A stretch of 64,000 nucleotides of DNA from Pantoea coffeiphila (GTDB lineage: Bacteria > Pseudomonadota > Gammaproteobacteria > Enterobacterales > Enterobacteriaceae): positions 310,001-374,000 of the forward strand of contig NZ_JAFBFW010000001.1 in NCBI RefSeq assembly GCF_016909495.1, written 5' to 3'. The position numbers and the translations under genes are program-made. The notes beneath the pieces are model-generated. The model was given only the letters and a program-made list of their open reading frames with translations, was not told the origin of the DNA and did no database searches. This document shows, one piece after another, positions 27,510 to 35,868 of the stretch (position 1 is the first letter of the stretch; each line of letters starts with the position of its first letter).

Positions 27510-27831
27510 TTGCTCTGGATTTCTTAGCGCGGTCATCTTTACTGTTTTGGTCATCTACTCCTGGTAGATTCATCTAGCTGAATTACCTTTTGCGCGGTGA
27601 TGCGATGGATGGATCTGCAGGGATGTTTAGGAGGGGGCGAGACGGTTGTTAACTGATGTGGATGGCGATTCGGTTTGCTGGGCACTATCAGATAGGGGAG
27701 TCCGCTTTGTGCCAGGAGCGGACATTCCCAGCGCTATTGATAGCTATGTTCAGTACGCCATTATATGATTATGCAATCCAACCGAGGACTCACAAGAAGA
27801 GTCTATAAATACTAAGATGCTGAGGATTGAT
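27510..27831. other. Intergenic left border of the AT-rich island
   Basis: No gene seen. Base composition changes here from GC-rich chromosome to AT-rich island. It contains an inverted repeat GTCCGCT / AGCGGAC (27700-27723) with a 10-base loop. No tRNA end, integrase remnant or obvious att repeat is visible. The last part presumably holds the promoter of the HEPN-like gene. Confidence 0.5.
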
Positions 27832-28656
27832 ATGGGCGATGTATCAATTATTACTAATGCTCTTGGGCGTTTTGCCAACAATATGCGACTCTATGGGGAA
27901 GCATTTTTAAGATACCGAGAATTGGTAGCAATCGACCGTGAAGAGGCTATACACAACTTAGATCGAGCATTTGAGCAAAATCTTGAGGGTTTTCATACGT
28001 TATATGATGTATCACAAGCGATATTTGACTTCCATGAGCATCCTGAGACTAGCCTCTTAATTTCAATTCGAAATGCTCTTCATCACCGTGATCATCCTCT
28101 ATTCCATAGTCTTCTCCAGACTATTTGGTTGGATGGGAAACCTGAGCATCTACTTGGGGCTGAATATTTAATTGCTAGGCATCGAACGACAGGTGGCAAT
28201 CCTCCGTTGATGATGCATTTGATAAAGTTAGAAGATGTTTATAGTCGCTTAGATCCACGCAGCGAATCGGACTACTTAAACCCAATGGGTAAAGCAAATG
28301 CTTTATCCAGATTCGTCTCTCTGGAAAATGGCTTGGCCTTTGAAAAAGTGTGGGAAAAAACGAAAGTAGATCGATACCCCACAAAGCAAGTGTATTTAGA
28401 CTTGTTGCCGATATTCAATTCTGCTGTTTCTAGAGTTTTTACTGCATTGGATAATGCTGGAGTGTTATTCCAAGGGTTTGATGCAAATGCTTATAAATCC
28501 GTATTTATTGAAGAATTAAAAACTGATCTTCAGCATTTTGATTTTTTTGGTCTTAGAATAAATGCGCTACAGATTGAGTTGGGTCCAAAATTTACAATCC
28601 AAGAAGCTTCTATCCGACGAGGTTGTACCTATCAAGGGATGATGGTAGACGAATAG
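27832..28656 (+). CDS. Unknown protein with HEPN-like R-x4-H motif (island gene 1)
   Basis: 274-residue, mostly helical, soluble protein with low-GC codon use unlike the surrounding chromosome. Around residues 75-90 it reads ISIRNALHHRDHPLFHS: Arg80-Asn-Ala-Leu-His-His85 matches the R-N-x3-H form of the catalytic motif of HEPN ribonucleases. The flanking helices (EEAIHNLDRAFEQNLEGFHTLYDVSQAIFDF) would suit such a bundle. I know no named family for it. ATG 27832 is preferred over 27817 because TGAGGA lies 6 bases upstream. It precedes two FRG-domain genes on the same strand, so a joint function is inferred. Confidence 0.6.
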   Translation: MGDVSIITNALGRFANNMRLYGEAFLRYRELVAIDREEAIHNLDRAFEQNLEGFHTLYDVSQAIFDFHEHPETSLLISIRNALHHRDHPLFHSLLQTIWLDGKPEHLLGAEYLIARHRTTGGNPPLMMHLIKLEDVYSRLDPRSESDYLNPMGKANALSRFVSLENGLAFEKVWEKTKVDRYPTKQVYLDLLPIFNSAVSRVFTALDNAGVLFQGFDANAYKSVFIEELKTDLQHFDFFGLRINALQIELGPKFTIQEASIRRGCTYQGMMVDE

Positions 28657-28725
28657 GTATAATGGCACACTAAATTTGAGTCAAGAGCATTTATTCGACA
28701 ATTAAAGTTGGAATGGAGAGGTGGG

Positions 28726-30096
28726 ATGGAACATTGTCATTGCGAGACGCTCGAAGAACTCAAAATAGTTATTAAACAATATGGGCCAGGAGTTCTCTAC
28801 AGAGGACAAACTCAACATTACCTGTCTTCAGATGGCTCGCCCTCAATGCCCACGTCATTTCAGCGTCAAGGGTGCGTACCCGATTTGATGATTATGTGGA
28901 CCTATTATGCAAAGAGAGCCTTGCAACACTTAGTACGCGGTTGGAATGATACCGGCGATAATGCAACCAACCAAGCAATCCTTCAGCATTATGGGTTTCG
29001 TTCCTTTTTCCTTGATGTTAGTGGCGATCCGCGTGTTGCTGCTTGGTTTGCATGTAATAAATTTGATTCTAAGTATGTGGTCAATTTGGTAGAGGATTGC
29101 TTTGAAGATCCAGTTTGGTTGCGTACTCTAAATGCTTGTTTCGCTCCATCCGAAGATATTGGCCACATTTATTTAATAAGCCAGAAGTTACTACGACAAT
29201 ACAATCTTCAGGCTGTTCATCTATCCGAAATTGCGACAGATCATGGCGCTCCAAGATATGTGCGACAGGATGCGTACATGGTGGGGCCTTTAATTCGTGA
29301 AGGGCTAGATGGAGACTGTATTATTTGTCATATCAGCGCTCCAGCAGAGGTTCTGCGTAAATATGCGGAGGGATATAGTGTTGGCTGGCTATTTCCAGAA
29401 CCATGTGAGGATCCTGTTTATCGCGAACTTTTGGCAATGCCATGGGTGAAGATACGACACCTTTCGGATGAAGGTCTTGAGGCGTTCAAGAGGTCATTGG
29501 AGTTACCTGAGTATTCCTGTCACCTTCAAAAGCACATGCCTTCTAGAAGTGCAATGTATAGACCCTTTTGGACTAGGGACCTTCCGCCTCCGGACGGTTT
29601 GGCCATCATCTCTTCACAAATAGTTCAGATTCTATGTGGAAGCGCCCTGTATCATGGTGTAAGTGACCCTTGTTTTGTTCTTCCTGAAATCAACAAGCTA
29701 TTAGAAAAGTATAATGAGATATCAATTGAACTTGATGGACTTGTTTACCATGGTATGGACACAAGATATGGGAAGGGCGTTGGAATAGTAAAAATGCCTG
29801 AAAATATTGTATGTGTATTTGAATATGGTATCGATCATCCAGGGTTGCGTATCATGAGTATTGGTCGCTTCTATGGGATGCACTATCGAATCGATAGTAA
29901 CGGCTGTTGGGAACGTGTTATTCATGAGGAAGACTGCAAGTGTGGTTCAGAACATATTGACAATATATCCTTACTTGGCCGGGTTGATGTTTCCTTGAGG
30001 AACAAGTTACTAGAAGATATCGGTTCAGATTTATATGTTCAGAAAGGTATTGACCCGACCTCTGACAAATTGGCTACATGGGGGGAACCTTACTAG
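28726..30096 (+). CDS. FRG domain-containing protein (island gene 2)
   Basis: 456-residue AT-rich gene product. The N-terminal third has both hallmarks of the FRG domain: Y25-R-G-Q-T-Q-H near the start and QHYGFRSFFLDVSGDPRVAAWFA (about residues 87-110). FRG proteins are uncharacterised as a family but recur in mobile and defence-related loci. The C-terminal ~180 residues (from about residue 270) contain CHLQKHMPSRSAMYR and a Cys pair CKCGSEHI; I recognise no domain. An in-frame TTG at 28708 precedes, but ATG 28726 follows GGAGAGGTGGG. It lies 69 bp after the HEPN-like gene. Confidence 0.8.
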   Translation: MEHCHCETLEELKIVIKQYGPGVLYRGQTQHYLSSDGSPSMPTSFQRQGCVPDLMIMWTYYAKRALQHLVRGWNDTGDNATNQAILQHYGFRSFFLDVSGDPRVAAWFACNKFDSKYVVNLVEDCFEDPVWLRTLNACFAPSEDIGHIYLISQKLLRQYNLQAVHLSEIATDHGAPRYVRQDAYMVGPLIREGLDGDCIICHISAPAEVLRKYAEGYSVGWLFPEPCEDPVYRELLAMPWVKIRHLSDEGLEAFKRSLELPEYSCHLQKHMPSRSAMYRPFWTRDLPPPDGLAIISSQIVQILCGSALYHGVSDPCFVLPEINKLLEKYNEISIELDGLVYHGMDTRYGKGVGIVKMPENIVCVFEYGIDHPGLRIMSIGRFYGMHYRIDSNGCWERVIHEEDCKCGSEHIDNISLLGRVDVSLRNKLLEDIGSDLYVQKGIDPTSDKLATWGEPY

Positions 30097-30389
30097 CATG
30101 ATTGAGCTGGCAAGGAAATGTCTAAATTATCCGTGGCAGTTCACTTATCGTTAAGTATTACAGCATTCTATGGCTGTATGAATATTACGTTGAGTCAACT
30201 GACCACCAAACGAATCGGAAAACCGTTACATGAAAAAATCTAACTTGGCGACCAGTTTTATTTGACAAGTATCCACATTGGTGATAATAAAACTTATTCG
30301 AAAGCTTTCGCTAAAGTTTAATTTAGAAGAAAAAGCTTTTATTTATTGGCGTTAGTAGTATTAGTCAACTATTGGAAAATAATAAACCC

Positions 30390-31580
30390 ATGGCGAATTA
30401 TGATAACTATTGGAATTACTACAGTAATGACTTCGATTGGCCAAATAATTTTTATCCCCCAAATTTAGAGAAGACTCGACAGATTTATTCTGACCTTGGC
30501 ATCCAAACTGAAGAAGCCGAAGCGCTAATCTCGTCAGGATATGTGAATATGGGTGGTGACATAATTATAGATCGTTACTATGGCGGACCTCTAGCCAGTT
30601 CGGATCTTGCCACACGAATTCACAAAAATCATTTTACCGAGTGGTATCAGATAGCAAAGTCCGGTAAGACCTTCTGTAAAGATATTTTTTTAAACACAGC
30701 AAAATCATATGACGAATTAACGAGGCAGGTTAACAAAATCCAAGAGTCTCTAGGGCAAAAACTATTGTTCCGTGGGCAGATTATGCATTACGAGATTACT
30801 CGCCCAATAAGAAATCCATACTTTCTTATCGAAGGGCTTGGCGAGACTTCTTTTATTCCTTCTATTTGGCGAAATCTCCTCCAGAATCATCCGCGATCAT
30901 TTCACCATTTCAATGGTATTAACTTGCATGAGTGGTCGAAGATTATCTATTCACAATTCGACATCGAGGAAGTGGATCGGCGAATAAACGAACTCATAAA
31001 ACGAGGTGAGTGGATATATTCAGCACAAGATATGGAGGATTCAGATGATCCTTTAGTGAGTCTCTTTGGCCGCGTTCGATTGGATTTGAGTATGGGCCAC
31101 AATTACAATCTGTCTGACCTACTTAATACTCTACTGCAGCACTATGGACTGTTTTCGTCGTATTTGGATTTAAGCAGTGATTTGCGAGTGGCAATGTTTT
31201 TTGCGAGTCATCGTTTTGTTCCCAATGCTGGCAATGATCATTACCAGTTCGTCGGAAGTAACGGTTCGAAGTCCATCCTGTACTTGTTTAAGCATAAACA
31301 AAATGAAATGGCGGTGTATGCACACGATCGAGTTCTTCATGGTTTACAGCCACTTAGACCGGAGAGGCAATCATGTGTAATCTGCCGATCAGGTCCGTAC
31401 GCACTTAATCTTGCGGGCTTATATCTTGTTGGAGCGATTCGAATCGATTTCGAACTGCCGGAGTCTGAACGTTTATCGTCGCATGTGCTCTTTCCTGATG
31501 AACATGAGGATAATTTTCTCGCGGCCCTAATCGAAAATTGCAGGCATCCAGAAAGAGTGACCACTTTTCGACATCGATAG
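30390..31580 (+). CDS. Second FRG domain-containing protein (island gene 3)
   Basis: 396-residue AT-rich gene product with a second, divergent FRG domain: LLFRGQIMHYEI (Phe127-Arg-Gly) and QHYGLFSSYLDLSSDLRVAMFFA (about residues 250-272). The ~120 residues between the two motifs, and an N-terminal ~100 residues rich in Tyr, Asn and Trp, differ from the first FRG protein, so it is not a simple recent duplicate. The C-terminus (AGLYLVGAIRIDFELPE) is unassigned. The start is uncertain: TTG 30372 or ATG 30390, neither with a strong ribosome site. A 293-bp AT-rich gap without a gene separates it from gene 2. Confidence 0.78.
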   Translation: MANYDNYWNYYSNDFDWPNNFYPPNLEKTRQIYSDLGIQTEEAEALISSGYVNMGGDIIIDRYYGGPLASSDLATRIHKNHFTEWYQIAKSGKTFCKDIFLNTAKSYDELTRQVNKIQESLGQKLLFRGQIMHYEITRPIRNPYFLIEGLGETSFIPSIWRNLLQNHPRSFHHFNGINLHEWSKIIYSQFDIEEVDRRINELIKRGEWIYSAQDMEDSDDPLVSLFGRVRLDLSMGHNYNLSDLLNTLLQHYGLFSSYLDLSSDLRVAMFFASHRFVPNAGNDHYQFVGSNGSKSILYLFKHKQNEMAVYAHDRVLHGLQPLRPERQSCVICRSGPYALNLAGLYLVGAIRIDFELPESERLSSHVLFPDEHEDNFLAALIENCRHPERVTTFRHR

Positions 31581-31960
31581 CCACTCTTAAATAGCATAAT
31601 AAACTGTGGTAGCTCAAACTCATTTGACAGCTACTGTTAGGTCAAATCACAATGAGTCTTTAAATTATCCACATGCGACTTTGGGTCGAAATCGGTCATA
31701 AACAACCGATAGGTCTGGTCAAAAGCGTAAGTTGTTACTGCGGTTAGTCTTAGCGGATGGGCGCTGGTCCATTTGACCTACTCCCCGATGATTAAAATTC
31801 CTCAATGTTAGTCATGTAGCTGTTGGCGTTGCCAGGTTCCGCACCTCGCTCATAGCCGCCACAAAAAAACTAGTGGCGACTATAAGCATCAACTGGCCTG
31901 ATTTACGCTATCAATCCAGGAAAACCGCATTTCTTCCCAGCCGCCTACAGGATCTACAAA
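31581..31960. other. Intergenic right border of the AT-rich island
   Basis: 380 bases between the second FRG gene and the convergent TauE-like gene. I find no coding frame, tRNA or clear repeat pair. Composition moves back toward the chromosomal average from about 31.75 kb. A weak inverted repeat GTGGCGACTATAAG..CATAGCCGCCAC lies near 31850-31890. The segment may hold remnants of an insertion event, but nothing is identifiable by eye. Confidence 0.4.
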
Positions 31961-32701
31961 CTAAACAAACGGCCGCGAAACCAACTCCAATCCAAGCACA
32001 ATAAGAAACAGGAGAAAACACTGCCTGAAGCGCCTGGCGCTGATGCGTGCCCGCACTTTCTGCCCCAGCCACATCCCTGCCAAAGCAGGAACCAGCGAAA
32101 AAAGGGACAGTGAAAGCTGCTCTACTCGAAAAGCATCATGAAGATACAGCCCCGTGGCAAGCGCGACGGTAGAGACGGTGAATGGCAGCCCCAGAGCCTG
32201 AACGAGTTCATCTTTCCGCAGGCCAAGCGACTGGAGGAAGGGAACGGCCGGCATCACAAATACGCCCGTTGCGCCGGTGATAATACCTGTCACGCCGCCA
32301 ATAATCGGGGAAAGCCATTTTTCGCTTGCCTGAGAGACCGTCAGCGACGGCGAGAACATTGCAAAAACGGCGTAAACGATTAAAGCTGCGCCCAGAGTGC
32401 AAGCTGACCAGGCGGGATTAACGGCGATAATCAGCGAAGATGCCGCCACGGTTCCCACCGCAATCAGCAGCATCATCAGCCACAATCGGCTGACAATCAT
32501 CTTCACTGAGGGGCCGGTAAACAGCTGCAGCACATTCGTCACGAAAGAGGGAAGTACCAGCAGTGCGGCTGCGATCGGCAGTGACATAAACATGCCAAGC
32601 AGCCCCATCGCCACCGTAGGCAGCCCCATTCCCGTTACGCCTTTAACAAAACCAGCGACGATAAAGATCAGCGAAAGAGAGATAAACAGCTGTCCGCTCA
32701 C
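31961..32701 (-). CDS. TauE/SafE-family membrane protein (DUF81)
   Basis: 246-residue inner-membrane protein with about eight hydrophobic segments. The family core GFVKGVTGMGLPTVAMGLLGMFM (near residue 20) and the mirrored GGVTGIITGATGVFVMPAVPFLQ (near residue 135) are clear. TauE/SafE proteins export sulfite, sulfoacetate or related small anions, though many are uncharacterised. A longer frame opens at 32779, but GTG 32701 has GGAG 8 bases upstream and the homology begins just after it. It is divergent from a LysR regulator, its likely controller. Confidence 0.87.
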   Translation of the reverse strand: MSGQLFISLSLIFIVAGFVKGVTGMGLPTVAMGLLGMFMSLPIAAALLVLPSFVTNVLQLFTGPSVKMIVSRLWLMMLLIAVGTVAASSLIIAVNPAWSACTLGAALIVYAVFAMFSPSLTVSQASEKWLSPIIGGVTGIITGATGVFVMPAVPFLQSLGLRKDELVQALGLPFTVSTVALATGLYLHDAFRVEQLSLSLFSLVPALAGMWLGQKVRARISARRFRQCFLLFLIVLGLELVSRPFV

Positions 32702-32814
32702 AACGATTGCTCCAGTATAAGATTTTCCGTGATTCAACCATCTCACCCGGCGGTGGACAATCTGGTTTAAGCGCGTCATGCTTCGGAAAACCCGAAGGCT
32801 GAGACGGATATTCT

Positions 32815-33702
32815 ATGAGACTGGATCTTGCTGATTTGAAACTCGTTGTGTATATCGCGGATGCCGGAAGCATTACCCGCGGCGCCAGACATGCCAGCCT
32901 GGCCACGGGGTCGGCCAGTGAGAGACTGAAAAGCATCGAGGACGATACCGGGGTAAAGCTGTTTATCCGGCATCCAAGGGGAGTCAGTCTTACTGAAGCG
33001 GGTGAGGTTCTTGTTGGCCATGCACGGGAAATTCTGTCCCGGCAGGAACGGCTCAAAGCCGAGCTGGGCGCATACGCGAGAGGAGCCAAAGGGAAGATCA
33101 GGCTGTATGCGAATACCTCTGCGATGGCAGAGTTCCTGCCCGGCAGGCTGGCGAAGTGGCTGTCAGCGCACCCGGGTGTGACCATTGAGCTTGAAGAGAG
33201 AAGCAGTGCGGATATTATTACCAGCATAAGTAGCGGCGTAGCTGAAGCCGGCCTCGTTTCAGATGCGGTAGATGCCCGGGGGCTTATGCTTGAACCTCTG
33301 GCAGATGACAGGCTGGCACTTATCGTCCCATTCTCTAATCCATTTAAATGCAGAGATAAAATCTCGCTCTCCGAGGCGCTTGCAGAGCCATTTATTGGTT
33401 TACATCCCGGTAATGCGCTTCAGGATCACATCAGTGAACATGCAAAAGATCTTGGTCGTCCACTGACCTATCGCATAAGAATGAGCAGCTTTGAAGGGAT
33501 GGGGGAGATGGTCAGCAGTGGGATTGGTGTAGGAGTTCTTCCCTTATCACTGGCTGAACGCTTCAGTAAAAAATTTCCGTACCATATCCTGCCGCTAACC
33601 GACTCATGGGCGCGGCGGCGGATCTGCATTTGTTATAAAACACCGGATTCTCTGAGCCCGGCCATGATGCGGCTGTTTGATTTTCTTAGGCTTCAGGATT
33701 GA
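32815..33702 (+). CDS. LysR-family transcriptional regulator
   Basis: 295 residues. The N-terminal winged HTH has GSITRGARHASLATGSASERLKSIEDD as recognition region (about residues 17-43), and the effector domain starts near residue 90 (GKIRLYANTSAMAEFLPGRLAKWL). Effector-domain phrases FEGMGEMVSSGIGVGVLP are typical of LysR proteins near DUF81 exporters. It is divergent from the TauE/SafE-like gene with 113 bp between, so it probably governs it. The start is the first ATG, next to the promoter region. Confidence 0.87.
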   Translation: MRLDLADLKLVVYIADAGSITRGARHASLATGSASERLKSIEDDTGVKLFIRHPRGVSLTEAGEVLVGHAREILSRQERLKAELGAYARGAKGKIRLYANTSAMAEFLPGRLAKWLSAHPGVTIELEERSSADIITSISSGVAEAGLVSDAVDARGLMLEPLADDRLALIVPFSNPFKCRDKISLSEALAEPFIGLHPGNALQDHISEHAKDLGRPLTYRIRMSSFEGMGEMVSSGIGVGVLPLSLAERFSKKFPYHILPLTDSWARRRICICYKTPDSLSPAMMRLFDFLRLQD

Positions 33703-33713
33703 TCAATATCAGT

Positions 33714-34202
33714 TCAGTCAGCAGTCCGCAGTTCTTTACGCATCAGTGCATTTTGCAGCGTTACGCCGCGCCGGACGGGAAATCCGCGTTCGACCACGTG
33801 GAAACCGTGCCGCAGAAAGAAACCTTCAGCCGTCTTGCTCACATTCGACGTCAGCTCACTTAGTCCAAGCCGTCGGGCTTCATCGTGGATGGCATTCATC
33901 AGCAGCGTGCCAATACCCTGTTTCGGGTAGTTTCCCGCTACGAAGAAATGGTCGATATAGCCATTGGGTTGAACATCGGCGTATCCGGCAATTTCACCCT
34001 CCAGCTCAACGACAAATGGTTGGAGCTGCTTTATGTGGCTGGCCCATCGTTGCGGGTCCATATCCTCCGGTGCCCACGCTGCGATTTGATCGGGGGTGTA
34101 GTCACGCGATGCAATGTCTCGTATGGATGACAAAAAAACCTTGAGCAACGCGGCCTCATCTCCCTCTCTGTACATTCTTAATTTTATCATAGGCTTATTC
34201 AT
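33714..34202 (-). CDS. GNAT-family N-acetyltransferase
   Basis: 162 residues with the GNAT fold: LRMYREGDEAALLKVFLSSIRDIA at the N-terminus, VVELEGEIAGYADVQPNGYIDHFFV beta strands and the acetyl-CoA loop NYPKQGIGTLLMNAIHDEARRLG (Q/R-x-x-G-x-G/A form, near residue 95). SNVSKTAEGFFLRHGF is the usual C-terminal helix/strand, as in YafP-like enzymes. Convergent with the LysR gene (11-base gap). ATG 34190 is an alternative start; neither has a strong ribosome site. The acceptor is unknown. Confidence 0.85.
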   Translation of the reverse strand: MNKPMIKLRMYREGDEAALLKVFLSSIRDIASRDYTPDQIAAWAPEDMDPQRWASHIKQLQPFVVELEGEIAGYADVQPNGYIDHFFVAGNYPKQGIGTLLMNAIHDEARRLGLSELTSNVSKTAEGFFLRHGFHVVERGFPVRRGVTLQNALMRKELRTAD

Positions 34203-34404
34203 AATTTACTTGCGATTTAGTGAATTAATCTGTCAGATTCAGGTGACGAAGTCACGTACGAAAGCAGTTAAACTCCGCAGAATACATGACTAATGCGCAA
34301 TCAATGTTGATTCTCCCTGGCGGTGAGAATTTATTACATTATAAGAAATTATAAATAGAGGAAGATATAGTGGTAAGTTTTTAATAAAAATATTACAGAA
34401 AGAT

Positions 34405-34593
34405 CTAAATATTACTTCTTGATTTATATAAAGGTAACCAATTGCTAAATTTGTATATGACGCTTTTCCTTTTCCTCCTTTTTCTGGGGAGAGGGAGTGT
34501 GGTTGATTTAATTTGTTCAATATAAGAAATCAGATTGGAGACTGAAATAATAAGCAATGCAAAGGCGGTGAGAAGCAGAGTTAAGTCGCTCAT
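34405..34593 (-). CDS. Small single-span membrane protein, 62 aa
   Basis: The product begins MSDLTLLLTAFALLIISVSNL, one strong hydrophobic helix (residues 3-24), followed by a basic tail with PRKRRKRKS (about residues 36-44), so it is probably a membrane protein with the basic end in the cytoplasm. ATG at 34593 is preceded by AAGGAAATAAC, a good ribosome site. It is the first of three tiny membrane-protein genes on this strand in an otherwise empty AT-rich stretch. No family recognised. Confidence 0.55.
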   Translation of the reverse strand: MSDLTLLLTAFALLIISVSNLISYIEQIKSTTLPLPRKRRKRKSVIYKFSNWLPLYKSRSNI

Positions 34594-34921
34594 GTTATTT
34601 CCTTTATGTCCATGTTGAAAATCTTCCTTTGGCAATACTAATCACCAATAATGGTGACTGGCAAGTCTTAATTCTTATTTTTATGTTTTTTAGGATAATT
34701 GTTATTAATTTAATTGCTTTTTTTAACTGTAATTTTACTTCTTAAGTTTTTTATTTTTTCCATTCTAATTGGAGTGTTGTGAATTATTTATTGTGTTTGT
34801 TTCTAATAACTTTTTTATCTTTATGATTTTAAGAGGTTTTACAAAATAAGGTTATAGTCAAAACGGGTCAGGTAATCATAAAAATAATGGTTTTCGGGTA
34901 AAAGACCTGACCGTCAACGCT

Positions 34922-35032
34922 TTACTTTGGTGGGGAAAATGCCTCATTGAAGAAACTGTGAAGGTCAACGCCAAAGTACCAAAGCCCGATACCGAAGCAA
35001 ATCACTATCGCTGAAACAATTTTTTTAATCAT
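34922..35032 (-). CDS. Small single-span membrane protein, 36 aa
   Basis: Predicted 36-residue product MIKKIVSAIVICFGIGLWYF followed by GVDLHSFFNEAFSPPK: two lysines, a 17-residue hydrophobic helix and a polar C-terminus. ATG 35032 follows GAGGGCGGCAACC, a plausible ribosome site, although the frame itself is open further upstream. Small membrane proteins of this shape are common in enterobacteria. Family not recognised; the call rests on the ribosome site and hydropathy. Confidence 0.45.
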   Translation of the reverse strand: MIKKIVSAIVICFGIGLWYFGVDLHSFFNEAFSPPK

Positions 35033-35329
35033 GGTTGCCGCCCTCGTGTTAAGAGGATTTATCCTGCCATGTACACTCTCTGTAGCGAAGTTTTTTTTCC
35101 CTGATTTTGTCTTTTTTTGTCTCTTTGATACTGGGAAGGAAGAGGGTACGTGATTCTTTAAAAAAATGTGAATGATGTCACATGCTACAAGTTGGGTGGC
35201 GAGTCGGGCTGCGGTGGCGAGGTTTAAGTAAGCCCGAGAAGGGTGCAAACTGGCGTTGCACAACCTTAACTCGGGTTTTGATAGAAATAATTGAATACCC
35301 GATGGTGTTAAAATATTAATGTAAAATAA

Positions 35330-35446
35330 TCATTTTCTCTTAAACTGAAGCTTAATTGCTCTTCTCTGGCGGTAATAAGAAACAAAACTATAAATAGTGA
35401 CGATTAATAATACAATAGCAAATATAAGAAGCAGCCAGTCTTTCAT
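35330..35446 (-). CDS. Small single-span membrane protein, 38 aa
   Basis: Product starts MKDWLLLIFAIVLLIVTIYS and continues FVSYYRQRRAIKLQFKRK. It has a ~19-residue hydrophobic helix (residues 4-23) followed by a very basic tail (nine Arg/Lys in the last 14 residues). ATG 35446 is seven bases after AGAGG. The shape, hydrophobic helix then basic cytoplasmic tail, repeats that of the 62-aa gene at 34405-34593. No family recognised. Confidence 0.5.
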   Translation of the reverse strand: MKDWLLLIFAIVLLIVTIYSFVSYYRQRRAIKLQFKRK

Positions 35447-35868
35447 CTAATACCTCTTGCGTTAGCATGAAATACAAGACTGTAAGTGTATGGGTTAACG
35501 TCAGAGCTAAACATAAGATAATTCTTGCAATGGATAAAGGCGCTGTCAGGTGTTTTAATGTTAGCGATAAACTTTGTCAGTACAGCCGCTCGCCTCCTGT
35601 TGGTTCAGTTTGACTCTTAAGTCATTTTTTTACAAAATTCTGCAAATTGATTAAAATTCATGCAATTACCAGCACGATAGCGCTGTTTTTTGTTGTGCTG
35701 GTCTCCGCGATTCCCGAGGTTATAATTTTAAGTGCAGCATAATATGCTGTCAGAGTGCAGGTCTTTCATCGGCTCAGAACGCGATGATTTTGTTCATAAG
35801 CGGTTGTCATATTCCATAATTAAGAATTATCCAATACAATCGCCGTTCCAGAATTTAGCGTAGGGTGC
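35447..35868. other. AT-rich intergenic region upstream of the Mrr-like gene
   Basis: No gene seen. A 7-bp inverted repeat CCAGCAC / GTGCTGG (35669-35701) encloses a T-rich loop. The final ~100 bases should carry the promoter of the nuclease-like gene. Composition is lower in GC than the chromosome on either side. Confidence 0.4.

Noticed and set aside
31760-31960. Possible insertion-sequence remnant at the right island border
   Set aside because: Some strings resemble IS ends, but I could not identify a family, inverted repeats or transposase fragments by eye.
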